Positions 54,461 to 64,000 of a stretch of 64,000 nucleotides of DNA are shown piece after piece. Position 1 is the stretch's first letter. Each line of letters begins with the position of its first letter. Location of the stretch: positions 24,025,001 to 24,089,000 of the forward strand of contig CM065389.1 in NCBI GenBank assembly GCA_033060915.1, read 5' to 3'. The position numbers and the translations under genes are program-made. The notes below the pieces were generated by a model. That model was not told the origin of the DNA. It did no database searches and saw nothing but the letters and a program-made list of their open reading frames with translations. This DNA comes from Euryodendron excelsum. Lineage: Eukaryota; Streptophyta; Magnoliopsida; Ericales; Pentaphylacaceae.

Positions 54461-57400
54461 TGTTGCGCCCCGATTTTTGGGTGTCCAAGGTCTTTTCGGC
54501 TCGGAGACCCTAAAGCATGGAACTCTGTTATTAGAACTCGTCCCCCTAGAAGGACAAGTGTGACAATGTTTGAAAATTGATTTGACTAAGGGCTTTTTAG
54601 AAAATTAGGAGTCGCCACCTAACTTGATAAAGGTGAGTTAGGGCACCTAAAACTAAGCGTTAATCTGAAGATTAAACTTAGAGTTTTTGAAAAAGGTTTT
54701 TTGAAAACTCCCTTAAGAGAGGGTTTTTAGGAAAATAGGTTATTTGGCAACCTTTGGAAATGTTTAAGCCCTTTTTGAAATAGCTCCATTTTGGTCTTTT
54801 GAAAACAGAAATCTAAGGTTCGGGGGTTGGTTACGTGTAGGGAAGATATCCTAAGATCATCACCCTGCCCCGCCCTTTCGGTACCTACATGTCTAATCAC
54901 CCTTTGTTCACTCACTAGAATAACCGGTTACTATTGTCCACTTAATATCCACGTTAGAATTTTGAAAACAGGGTCAAGTCATCACTTTTCAGATGGATGA
55001 TGCATGATGCAAGTGTTTGGAAAAAGTTTGAAAATAATGGAAATTTTGAAAGAATTTGGAATAGAAACTTTAAATTGATTAGAATTTTTGAAAAAGGGGT
55101 TGGGGGTGATATAAAAGTTATGACCGCACCATTTTAGGTTGCCTACGTATCTCTTTTGGCGAGAATCAGGTCATTTGTAGTTCGGGCAAGAGCCCAATGG
55201 GAGATAGGCGCATTAGGGCCTTTGGAAAGTTTGCAGACACTTTGGGTCTTTGAAAGAGTTCAAGACACTTTGAGGTCTTTGGATAAGTTTAAGACACTTT
55301 GAGGTCTTTGGAAGGGTTTAAGATACTTTGAGATCTTTGGAAGAATTTAAGACACTTTAAGGTCTTTGGAAATGTTTAAGACACTTTTGAGGTCTTGGAA
55401 GTTTTGACTTGAAACTGGATGGTAGAGTATTTTGAAAATATTTTTGGATCAACTTTAAGGGAGTTTTGGAAAAATGTTTTGGCATGACTTAAGAGAATTT
55501 GAAAGTGTTTTCGAAGTCTTGTTTTGAAAACCTTGGATGCATGACTTTGGAGGGTTTTGATGAATTAGTTTTTTGAAAGTGGTTTTGAAAATGGCTAAGT
55601 GTTTGAAATCCTAGTATGGACAACCTTAGAGGTTGATCTTGATTTATCACTTGTCCTTGGAATCTCTAACCATGAGAGGGCTAGGAATACTTTAGGTTTG
55701 TGACCTTTTGAAAGCATTTTTTTTGAAAATGTCTTGAAGTTGGAGTGTAGGGACATTTGAAGAGTGTATGGAGTTGGGTTTTTGAAATCAAGAGAATAGG
55801 GGGTTTTGGAAAAAAAGCTATGAGAATAGTTTGAAAATTTAAATGATCATTTAGAAAAGGGTCCAAGAGTTGGGACCTTGAAGTTTACTAACCTAGGTTG
55901 GGTTAGCCTAGGGTTAGGGGGAACCTAAGGTTAATTAACATAAGTTCAAGTTAACATAGGGTTAGGTAACTAGGGTCAAGTTAACCTAGGGTTTGGTAAC
56001 TAGGGTCAAGTTAACTTAGGGTTTGACAACTAGGGTCAAGTTAACCTAGGGTTTGGTAACTAAGGTTAAGTAAACCTAGGGTTAGGTAACTAGGGTCAAG
56101 TTAACCTACGGTTTGGTAAATAGAGTCAAATTAACCTAGGGTTAGGTAACTAGGGTCAAGTTAACCTTGTGTGTGGTAACTAGGGTCAAGTTAACCTAGG
56201 TTTAGATTGGAGAATGGTCTTGAAAGTTGTTTTGATGCATTCTTGGAAAGAGTTTTGAAAACAAAACATGATATGCAATGGACTTTGCTTAGCAATCTTT
56301 ATGAAGATCATTTCCATGAAAATTTTGACTCTAGCCAAGAGTATGGTTTATATGGTTGGTGATTGAAGACCATTCAAAGGAAGGTTTCCTTATGGCCATT
56401 ATAACCAATATCTTGACAAGAGTATAAGGGGTCAAAATTCAACATAATGATGATAATTTTTGGAGAATCATTTTTGATGCAAAGATGGAGAGAATGCATT
56501 TTTGAAATCATCTTTAGAGAAGGATTTTGAAAATCATTTTTTCAAGGGAACCATTCCATCAAGAGAGGGTTCATATGGCCAACAAAAGGAAGACCACTCA
56601 AGAGAGGGTTCCATGGGGCCATTCCAACCACTAAACTTGAGAGAATAGGAACCATAGAAATCAAAGGTCTTGAACATCATTCTTAGGCGATCATAAAGAG
56701 AAAAGGGAACCATTCTAACAATTTAGGGCTCCTATGGCCAATATAAAGGGAGACCACTCAAGAGAGGGTTCCATGGAGCCATTTTAACCACTAAATTTGA
56801 GAGAATGGAAACCTTGAATATTAGAGAGTTTGAAAGCAACTTTCATGCAAGTTGAAATACAATGATGCAAAAGTATGAATTAGGGGGTTGTGAGGGATTT
56901 TCTAAGGCATGACTCCTAAAGTCTTATCCTAAACTTCAAGAGGCCAACTCTTGGAATAATTTTTGAAAGACATGTAAAACTTGGAAATGTCATGAAATTA
57001 AGAGTAATGCATGCATTGTGGGATATGGCAATAAACATAAAATGAAGCCAAGCATACAAGACATGATCAAAATAATAATATGCAAGGGGTTATGATTCAC
57101 ATACAAGGCTTTTAGATTTCACCACATAAACAAGGGGCTCTTAGGCCATACATCTTAAAGTAGGCTAGTGAGAGGTCCCCCTACACGGTGGCTCTCGCTT
57201 GCTTGGCTCAAGCATGCAAGAAAGGGGGGGTTGAAGATGGGGAATAAAATAGAGAATAGCCTAAGTAGGCTAGGAAGGAGAAGAGAAGAGTGGGGGAGAG
57301 CATAAATGTAAAATGGATATCACCTTTTGCCCTAAACACTATTGTAGTCTTCAATGGATGTCTTGATTGGAGCTTGAGTGACTTCAAGAGGGCTTGAGAG

Positions 57401-59369
57401 GCTAGAGTGGAGTGTGTAAGTGTGTATGAGGCCTTGTATGTGGAGTGTATAGGCTTAAGAGGGGTAGAATCTAGCCTAAGTGTTGGAGGGGAGGAATATA
57501 TGTAGAGATTCGAGTTTTTGGAGTGATTTTAGTAGAGTTTCGTATCAATTTCGGACCTGGAATATGCAAGGGGGGAGACCTCTATTGATAGGCAATCTGC
57601 AACAGACCTTGCGCATGTACTACATGCGCATGGCCAAATTTTGGCCTTGCTCATGTAGGACATGCGCAAGTACTGTTCCATTGCCAGAATAACACGTGGC
57701 ACCCTGTGTACTGGTTAAATCTCGACCGTTGAGCGCATGTAGCATACGCTCCATCACCGGGAAGGTTCGTTTAAACTTTGCCTCGATAATTGAGTCAATC
57801 GGGAAGGTTCCGGGGGAACCAGTCGCACTCGGGATGTTCTCCTAGTGCTTCCAATGAGCTTTCATGTTTTCGAAAAGTTTGAATTATGTTTGGAGGTGAG
57901 TGATATCATCTTTGGAAGAGTGCCAAAAAGGACACTTTCGCGGAGCGTCTGTGATACGCTCCGTGGGTGTTTGAAAGTTGCTGTTTTCGTTTCGTGCGAT
58001 CGAGGCCTTCGAGAAGCAATCTATTCGATCAGACCATACCGATGGAAAGTACTCTGGAAATACTTTCTGGAATTTTCAAATTTATGCATTTCTCAAGTCG
58101 TTTGACGGTGCGTTTTGATTAGGGAATTTGGGAAAAAGTCAACCTTAGCGGAGCGTCTGTGAGACGCTCCAGGGGTTGCTGAAAGTTATAGTTTTTGCAC
58201 CGTACGATGGAGGGCTTCGGGAGGTGATCTATTTGATCAAACCACATCGATGGAAAGATCTATGGATGAGCTTTTGAGAATTCCCTGATTTACGCATTTC
58301 TCAAGTCGGTTGACGGTGCGATATAATCAGGGAATCGGGGGAAAAGACAATTTAGGCAGAGCGTCTGTGAGACGCTCCAGGGAACTTTTATCGTGTCGTG
58401 TGAGCTTAGTGTCGTAGGGTGTTCCTCGGGTTAAACAAGGGCGCGTGGTGAAACCCTTGCTCGAAATCCTAAGGCCGGTGCTGTTTCGGGGCATTTTGGG
58501 CTTCTAGGGGCAAAACGGTCATTTTGATCGGAGTTGGCAGGAAATGGTCAGGAATGGTCTGGTATATTGTGTTGAGTGTGTAGGACTGTTCAGGGATGGT
58601 TTGAGAGAGTCCTTTATCGTTCAGCGGGGTTTGTGCCGTGCCGAGGCGCTCGGGGGCAAAATGGTCATTTTGACCGGAATGGGCTAGAATAGGACCGGAT
58701 TTGGACCAAATGGCGTGCGAGAGACGCCTAATGGTTTAGTAACATTGTGGAAGGATGGACTTATCGTTTTGAGGGATTTTGAATTGTCCCAACACTTGCT
58801 TGGAGGCCTAAGGGGCAGGTTTGGTCATTTTCACCGAGTCGGGCTAGTAGGCGCCGGTGTTGACCTAGGTGTTGGTTTTCGAGACCGCCCGGTCTTGGAA
58901 AACTACCTATGCGATGTTTGTCTCCAAGAACGCTTGCTCTTAGAGAGCTACCTGTAGGGGTGGTGTTGGTTCTTAAGAACGCCTGATTCCAGAAAGCTAC
59001 TTGGAAGTATGGTGTTGGTCTTCGAGAACGCTCGGTCTCGGAGAACTACCAAATGACAGACAATCTACGTTGGCGGGCTAGCATGCACCAGAAGTCAACC
59101 GTCTTGAATTTGATGAGGTGTTGGTCCCTGAGATCGCCCGATCTCGGGAAGCTACCTGGATGGCGTTGGTTTTCGGGACCGCCTGGTCCAGAAAACTACC
59201 TGGAATAATGGTGGTTAAGGCTCCAGCGGATCCTAGTGGACTCGAGAAGCGACCAGTTGGTTGGATTGGAGATTGAAAGGCTCATCTTGAGCTTGCATGT
59301 ATTGTGATGTTGGAAACCGATCCCGATCGGGCCGGAGATTGCCGAGCGGGTAAAAATGGAGTGCTTACA
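54461..59369 (-). repeat. LTR of the truncated Ogre-like copy (4909 bp)
   Basis: On the plus strand it starts TGTTGCGCCCCGATTTTTGG (complement of the LTR end) and finishes GGAGTGCTTACA (complement of the LTR start). It retains the region deleted from the 3' LTR of the first copy, the three dyad repeats at 57942, 58151 and 58358, the stem-loop array at 58870-59210 and the minisatellite. Confidence 0.9.
55890..56210. repeat. 30-bp minisatellite, inverted, about 10 units
   Basis: Units of the form GGTAACTAGGGTCAAGTTAA + CCTAGGGTTT are the reverse complement of the arrays at 25121 and 41851, with more substitutions. Confidence 0.88.
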
Positions 59370-59389
59370 GCTACCTCTCTTTTTCTGGC
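59370..59389 (-). other. Polypurine tract of the truncated copy
   Basis: Complement of AGAAAAAGAGAGGTAGC, directly before the LTR start on the minus strand. Confidence 0.65.
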
Positions 59390-61640
59390 TTTGCTTGTCG
59401 AAGACAAAAAAATAATAAGGATCCCATGTTGACCGCGAGGCGATCGAAGGGACTATGCGTCGGTGAATTTGGAATGCTTCGAAACCTCTTGTGGGTTACT
59501 GGTCTGGAAGATCTTGGAATTCGAAAAGTCTCAGGCCTAAGTCGGGAGCCGGGTTGTCGGTTTGACACATTTTGGTCCGGGGCAACTGATTCCTACCGGT
59601 GAAAGTTGAAGGCCCGACTTTCGGCTTTTAACAAGGCTGTTACGAGCGAATTCGGATTTTTGGGGAGCTCGAAATTGGTTTTGGCGGGAAGCTGAAGGGC
59701 CGGGCGCATGTATCTTATGCGCATGGCTTCTTTTGACTTTGGCGCATGTAGCACATGCGCTAGTTGGAATTCCCTTCTGGAGGATCTGCAACATGCACCA
59801 GCCCGTGGTTATTAAAACAAAGCAGTTTGCGTTTCAGCATTGCGCTCTGTTGGGTTTTGGTTGGTTTCGGGATTCTCTCTGGAGTGTTTCGCGGAGTTTT
59901 GCTTGGGAATCGTCAGAGGGGCATTAGGTGATGTCGGGCACGGGCCGGAGATCATCATCGTCACCGGATTCTTGCCGGAAAGCTAGGTTTTCGCCGGAGA
60001 ATTTCAAAGGTTAGTTTTTGAAAATCTTGTCGATTTCGATGCGTTTGCTTCCGTTTTTTGCAAATGATCAATGTAATCCTATGTTTTAGGATGTTTAGAA
60101 CGCAACGGTCGGATTGTTTTTATGATTTGGTAGAGATTCCAGTGTGTTCTGGATGAGTTTGTATGTTTATGAAAAGGGGTTTCTGGCAGGATTCGAAAAA
60201 TCACCTCTATAGGCTTGGGTATTGCATGCTTTTGTGTGATCTTTTCACCGGGGACCTTAGAAAAATGTGTAGAACAATCGTATGAAATTTCGTAGTTTTC
60301 TAAAAAATTTTGAATTTTTGGATTTTTTGAAAGTTATGAAAAATAGGGGAAAACGAAGATAATTAGAAAACCGACCCTATTGAAGGTTGAAAATTACGGT
60401 GACCTGCTCGAATGTTCCGAAAATTTTTGCAAAATTTTTTGGAAATGAAATTGGAACCGGAAAATTTCGGAAGCTTGAACGAGCTGTCATAAAAATTGTG
60501 TTCGAGGCCGAGCCGTGTGTCGTGGGGGCGAGGTTGTTTTGAATGATGCGGTGGAAGGTTTGAAATTGTTATAGGCTGCGTTTGTGACTTGTGAAATTCT
60601 GGGATAGTGACTTTTTAAAGCGAAACTCTGTCGAAATTTTTGAGAATTTTAACGCTTAGTTTTAAAACCTTTCGAGAAAGCAAATCTTTTTGAGAAAGGG
60701 GCTTTTGAGGGAGAAATCTCGGAAAAACCATAATTTTAAAGAGATTTTTGGGAGTGGGATTTTGTGAGCAAAAAAAAGCCCCGGGACACTGTTTTTTTTT
60801 TTTTTCGAAAACTTTGAAGGACAGGGTTTCTGAAGGCGAAAGCCCAGGAAACCATTAAATCCTTGAAATGGAGCTTTTTGAAGGAAAACCTCATAAAAAT
60901 CGTAAATATATTGAGTCAGGGCTTTTTAAGGAAAGAGCCCGAGAAACCTGCTTGAAATTTTTGAAACGGGATTTTTTTTTAAAGGAAAAACCCGAGAATC
61001 GGTTTTGGATTTCGAAACCAAACTTATTGAGGAAAAAGCTCGAAAACCGTTAGAAAACCTTTGAACTAGGGTTTTGAAGAAGGAAACTCGAAAACCGGTA
61101 GAAATGTTGAAGTGAGGCTTTTTTGGAAAATCCTTAGAGAAAAAAAAAAATTTTTTGGACCAGGGTTTTTGAAGGAGAAAACCTGAAAAACCGGTTTTGA
61201 AATTTAGAAACCAAACTTTTTGAGGAAAAAAGCTTGAAAACCCGTGGAGAATTTTTGAACCGGGGTTTTTGAAGGGGAAACCCCAAAAAATCGATGTCGA
61301 AATTTAGAAACCAAATTTTTTGTGGAAAAAGCTCGAAAACCTATAAAAATTTGAACCAGGGTTTTTGAAGGAGAAAACCCAAAAAAGCGGTTTTAAAATT
61401 TAGAAACCAAACTTTTTGAGGAAAAAGCTCAAAAACCCTGTAAAGACTTGAACCGTGATAGATGGGGCCCTTGCCCTTCAACTTTTCTTCCTTTTTCTTT
61501 TTCCTCTTTTCTTCTCTTTTTTATTATTATTATTTTTTTTATTCAACATCATTTTTTTGTGTGTTTACATTGATGCACTTATCTTCGCACTTCTCGTATA
61601 TTAGTAACTGACTGATCCTATTGAATGTTGTCATTTTTCA
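59390..61640 (-). repeat. 3' untranslated region of truncated Ogre-like copy
   Basis: Reverse counterpart of 37600-39655. It has GCGCATGT-type hairpins near 59704 and a perfect one at 59742-59760. The tandem repeats around AAACCAAACTTTTTGAGGAA lie at about 60860-61450, and a pyrimidine tract at 61480-61560. No gene. Confidence 0.75.
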
Positions 61641-61641
61641 G

Positions 61642-61760
61642 GATGTCGTAGGACGGAGGCGACGGCCCGGGCAGGAGGCGCCATGGGAAGGCGCCGCGGA
61701 TAGAGCTTGAGGAGGGTGGCAGTAGTCGGGGCAGCTCGGATTAGCGGTCAGGGTGGCACG
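61642..61760 (+). pseudogene. Start of the antisense extra gene, truncated copy
   Basis: Because this element is inverted, its antisense gene reads on the plus strand: MS, a stop, then DGGDGPGRRRHGKAPRIELE and EGGSSRGSS. This parallels MSEAGGDGSNRRRHRKVPRI-ELKEGGSSQGSS of the other copy. It breaks off soon after. Confidence 0.65.
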
Positions 61761-62033
61761 GTGCCTGGAGGCAGTAGGGATGTTTCTGTGCGGGGCAGTG
61801 GTAGGACCGGTTCTCTGCGGGGGGGTCGCAGTGGGTCGTAGAGATCCTTGAGCAGGATGGCTTCTAGTACTCTGGAAATACTAGAGTTTAATTCAGGTTA
61901 TCATATGGTATTTCTAATGCATAATTTCAGTTCTATAACTTGTTTGGGGTGTATACATTCTGAATTATAAATTCCTAAACTAACACGATTGTGGTGATAG
62001 GAACTAACGGAGGGCAAGATCCGTCAACGTCAT

Positions 62034-62291
62034 TCAAGGAGTGATATTTGTCATGGGGTGTGTGTATGGTGACAGGTGGGAATATAGATGGTCTTGTTCA
62101 TATTGAATTGCTTGATGATTATCTATAACATGATATTGATGATGGTATATGTGAGGTGATATATGAGAGGATATCTCTGGAGGTAGATCTGACTTGGAAG
62201 CCACAGCACCAATTCTTTCCCCAATAGTATACGACTCAATATATCTCGGATTCAACTTACCATTCCTTCCAAATCTTAATATGCCTTTCAT
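62034..62291 (-). pseudogene. Integrase C-terminal region (chromovirus)
   Basis: The frame begins MKGILRFGRNGKLNPRYIES and continues GERIGAVASKSDLPPEIS, matching the GPF/Y-like segment that precedes a chromodomain in Tekay/Del elements. After about residue 45 it turns into histidine/tyrosine-rich sequence with no chromodomain. Confidence 0.65.
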
Positions 62292-62385
62292 GGAAATACT
62301 TTAAGAAACACTTAATCTCCCATCTTGAATTCAATTTCACTCCGTCGGTTATCCGCATAATATTTCTACCTACTTTGTACCACCT

Positions 62386-62888
62386 TCAGATGCTCTTGCA
62401 CTGTCTTGATTTCTCGGTTGTGTCTTGAATCATCTTCGGTCCCAACAACTGTCTATCACCAATTTTGCTCCAACATACCGGAGTTCTACATCTCCTACCA
62501 TACAATGCTTTGAATGGTGCCATACCAATGCTAGATTGATAACTATTGTTATACACAAATTCCATCAAAGCAATGTAATCACCTCAACTACCTTTGAAAT
62601 CAAGCATACATGCTTGTAGCATATCTTAATAGTCCTCTTAGATTTTTCGTCTGTCTGAGAATGAAAGGTCATACTAAACTTCAATGTTGTACTTATAGCT
62701 TGCTGAAGATTTAACCAAAATCTTGAAGTAAACCTTGGATCTCTGTCCAAAACTATAGATACTGGCAATTTATGTAGTTTGACAATCTCCTTCACATATA
62801 AATTAGCATAGTGATCCAGTGTATAAGTAACCTTTACTGGAAGAAAATGAGTTGACTTGGTCAATCTATCCACAATAACCATGTCCAC
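62386..62888 (-). pseudogene. Integrase catalytic core (chromovirus), broken
   Basis: Two pieces (62888-62565, then 62568-62386 in another frame) give DRLTKSTHFLPVKVTYTLD, VLDRDPRFTSRFW and FHSQTDEKSKRTI, with the last catalytic acid in a changed context. They continue as FVYNNSYQSSIGMAPFKALYG and RRCRTPVCW. The order and wording are those of gypsy integrases. A frameshift at about 62566 joins the pieces. Confidence 0.8.
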
Positions 62889-62940
62889 TAGGAGTTTTCG
62901 GTAATCCTACCACAAAATCCATAGTGATATGCTCCAATTT

Positions 62941-63396
62941 TCATTGGGGTATCGAGAGAGGTTGCAATAATCCTGCCAGCCTTTGATGCTCAACTTTCAC
63001 CTGTTGGGAAGTTAAACATTTTGCCACAAAGTCAGCAATATGCTTCTTCATAGCTGGCCACCAAAATATCTCCCGAAGATCTCTGTACATCTTCGTGCTC
63101 CTGATATGCATAACATATAGTGAGTGACATGCCTCCTCTAGAATTTCATTCTTTAAAGCTAAATGATTAGGTATACAAAAGCAATTTTCCAACATCAAAG
63201 TACCATTATCAGGAATAGAGAAATCGGTGCTCACATTCTCCGTCACTTCTTTCCTAACCTTTATCAACTGCTTATCCTGCATTTGAAGTTTCTGGATTCG
63301 ATCAAGTAAGAATGGTCTCACCCGAAAATGAGCTAACATGACACCCATACCTTTCTGTTCAAACTCCACTCCCAAGGAAGTTACTTCCGCATACAA
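62941..63396 (-). pseudogene. Integrase zinc-binding region (chromovirus)
   Basis: The 151-residue frame carries the linker and the H2C2 domain: HIRSTKMYRDLREIFWWPAM then FVAKCLTSQQVKVEHQ. The usual second cysteine of CLTCQ is serine here (CLTSQ), so the zinc site is damaged. A frame break separates it from the core downstream. Confidence 0.8.
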
Positions 63397-63522
63397 TTAT
63401 GCCTGATAACATCGCATGCAAGCCAGTCTACTTGAAGACTTCCGTCTCAAGGCATCAACTATTACATTGGCTCTTCTCGGATGGTAATGAATCATACATT
63501 CATAGTCTTTGATTAGTTCCAT

Positions 63523-63840
63523 CTATCTTCTCTGCCGTGCATTCAAATCTCGTTGAGTGAATGGATATTTAAAGCTTTGGTGATCCATATAAATTTCATG
63601 AGGTTCCCTGTACAAATAATGCCTCCATATCTTTAATGCGAATACCACAACTGCCAGCTTCAAATCATGAATAGGATAGTTCCTTTCATGTGTCTTCAAC
63701 TGCCTCGAAGCATAAGCAATCACCCTTCCTCGCTGTATTAGAACACACCCCAATCCTTGATGTGAAGCATCACTATACACCATAAAGTTTCCTTTCCCAG
63801 AAGGAATTGTTAATATCAGTGCTGAAGTTAGCTTAACTTG
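63523..63840 (-). pseudogene. RNase H segment (chromovirus)
   Basis: Reads [45 protein letters not shown] (the usual catalytic glutamate position reads D) and [11 protein letters not shown]. Similarity stops abruptly near 63840, where RT should be. Confidence 0.8.
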
Positions 63841-64000
63841 TGCAATCCCGCCTCGCCTAATGTGACATAATTGGTGTCTAATTGGGTTAGGGGTGTGACA
63901 TGAGCTTAATTGTTGATTTACCCTTTAATTTTAATACATTGTGAGATTACATCATAAACACATAAGTAGAGGAGATTACACTATTGTGCACAACATATCA
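63841..64000. other. Unassigned edge sequence
   Basis: Contains TTAGGGGTGTGACATGAG, which may belong to another LTR end, but it is too short to assign. Confidence 0.3.

Larger units (their letters stand above)
54461..61860 (-). mobile_element. Truncated second copy of the Ogre-like element
   Basis: On the minus strand this is the 3' end of the same family as 22066-43723: a 4.9-kb LTR (54461-59369), polypurine tract, the hairpin-bearing untranslated region, tandem repeats, pyrimidine tract and the first codons of the antisense gene. Pol, the 5' region and the 5' LTR are missing. The right-hand break lies between about 61760 and 61870. No TSD can be tested. It is more diverged from both LTRs of the first copy than they are from each other. 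Confidence 0.88.
61870..63840 (-). mobile_element. Decayed chromovirus-type Ty3/gypsy pol
   Basis: RNase H, integrase zinc domain, integrase core and the post-integrase region appear in order on the minus strand. Wording such as [12 protein letters not shown] and KGILRFGRNGKLNPRYI is characteristic of Tekay/Del-type chromoviruses. RT and upstream parts are missing beyond 63840 and no LTR was defined; 61870-62033 may be LTR-adjacent. Confidence 0.75.

Overview
This window is plant nuclear DNA from a large, repeat-rich genome, most likely a eudicot. It holds one apparently intact host gene, a four-exon sucrose transporter of the SUT1/SUC type at 44436-48256 (+). Almost everything else is decayed transposable elements separated by AT-rich DNA with no recognisable gene. 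No rRNA, tRNA, CRISPR or prokaryotic feature was seen.

Layout. 1-4345: remnants of an Athila-like Ty3/gypsy element on the minus strand, with a gag-like reading frame and LTR sequence but no pol. 4346-13297: AT-rich intergenic DNA with a possible SINE, MITE-like fragments and a clear terminal-inverted-repeat MITE at 12446-12675. 13298-20342: a complete but decayed Ty1/copia element (LTR, PBS, gag, protease, integrase, RT, RNase H, polypurine tract, LTR) with TSD AGTAA. Its 5' LTR is split by a 1762-bp TG...CA solo-LTR-like insertion with its own TSD AGTTC. 20950-21498: a tandem TRIM (LTR-internal-LTR-internal-LTR) on the minus strand, inside one TSD (GTTCT).

22061-43728: a 21.7-kb Ogre/Tat-type Ty3/gypsy element on the plus strand, TSD ACAAA. 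It has LTRs of 4.8 and 4.05 kb, a tRNA-Arg-type PBS, protease, RT, two RNase H domains and integrase. Between integrase and the 3' LTR lies a long gene remnant on the opposite strand. The LTRs are full of dyad structures: an array of about six stem-loops whose stems covary, a 208-bp repeat carrying a 9-bp-arm dyad, GCGCATGT-NNN-ACATGCGC hairpins and a 30-bp minisatellite.

43729-48600: the sucrose transporter, with TATA box, GA-rich leader, canonical GT-AG introns and a cluster of three CACGTG motifs in intron 1. 48619-51043: a local duplication, a foldback MITE, and a LINE 3' fragment duplicated together with part of an Athila-like LTR. 51037-54460: a second Athila-like gag-only element (+), the same family as the one at 1-3400. 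54461-61860: a truncated copy of the Ogre-like family, minus strand. Its LTR and the 3' LTR of the first copy form a large inverted pair around the transporter gene. 61870-63840: a decayed chromovirus-type gypsy pol (minus).

The elements are genomic parasites with nonsense mutations, frameshifts and deletions and are not expected to make functional proteins. The transporter is the only gene likely to contribute to host physiology (proton-coupled sucrose uptake). The Ogre-like insertion ends only about 0.6 kb upstream of its TATA box, so element-derived chromatin or promoter effects on it are plausible but unproven. Boundaries with TSDs were read directly; lineage names rest on motif recognition by eye.
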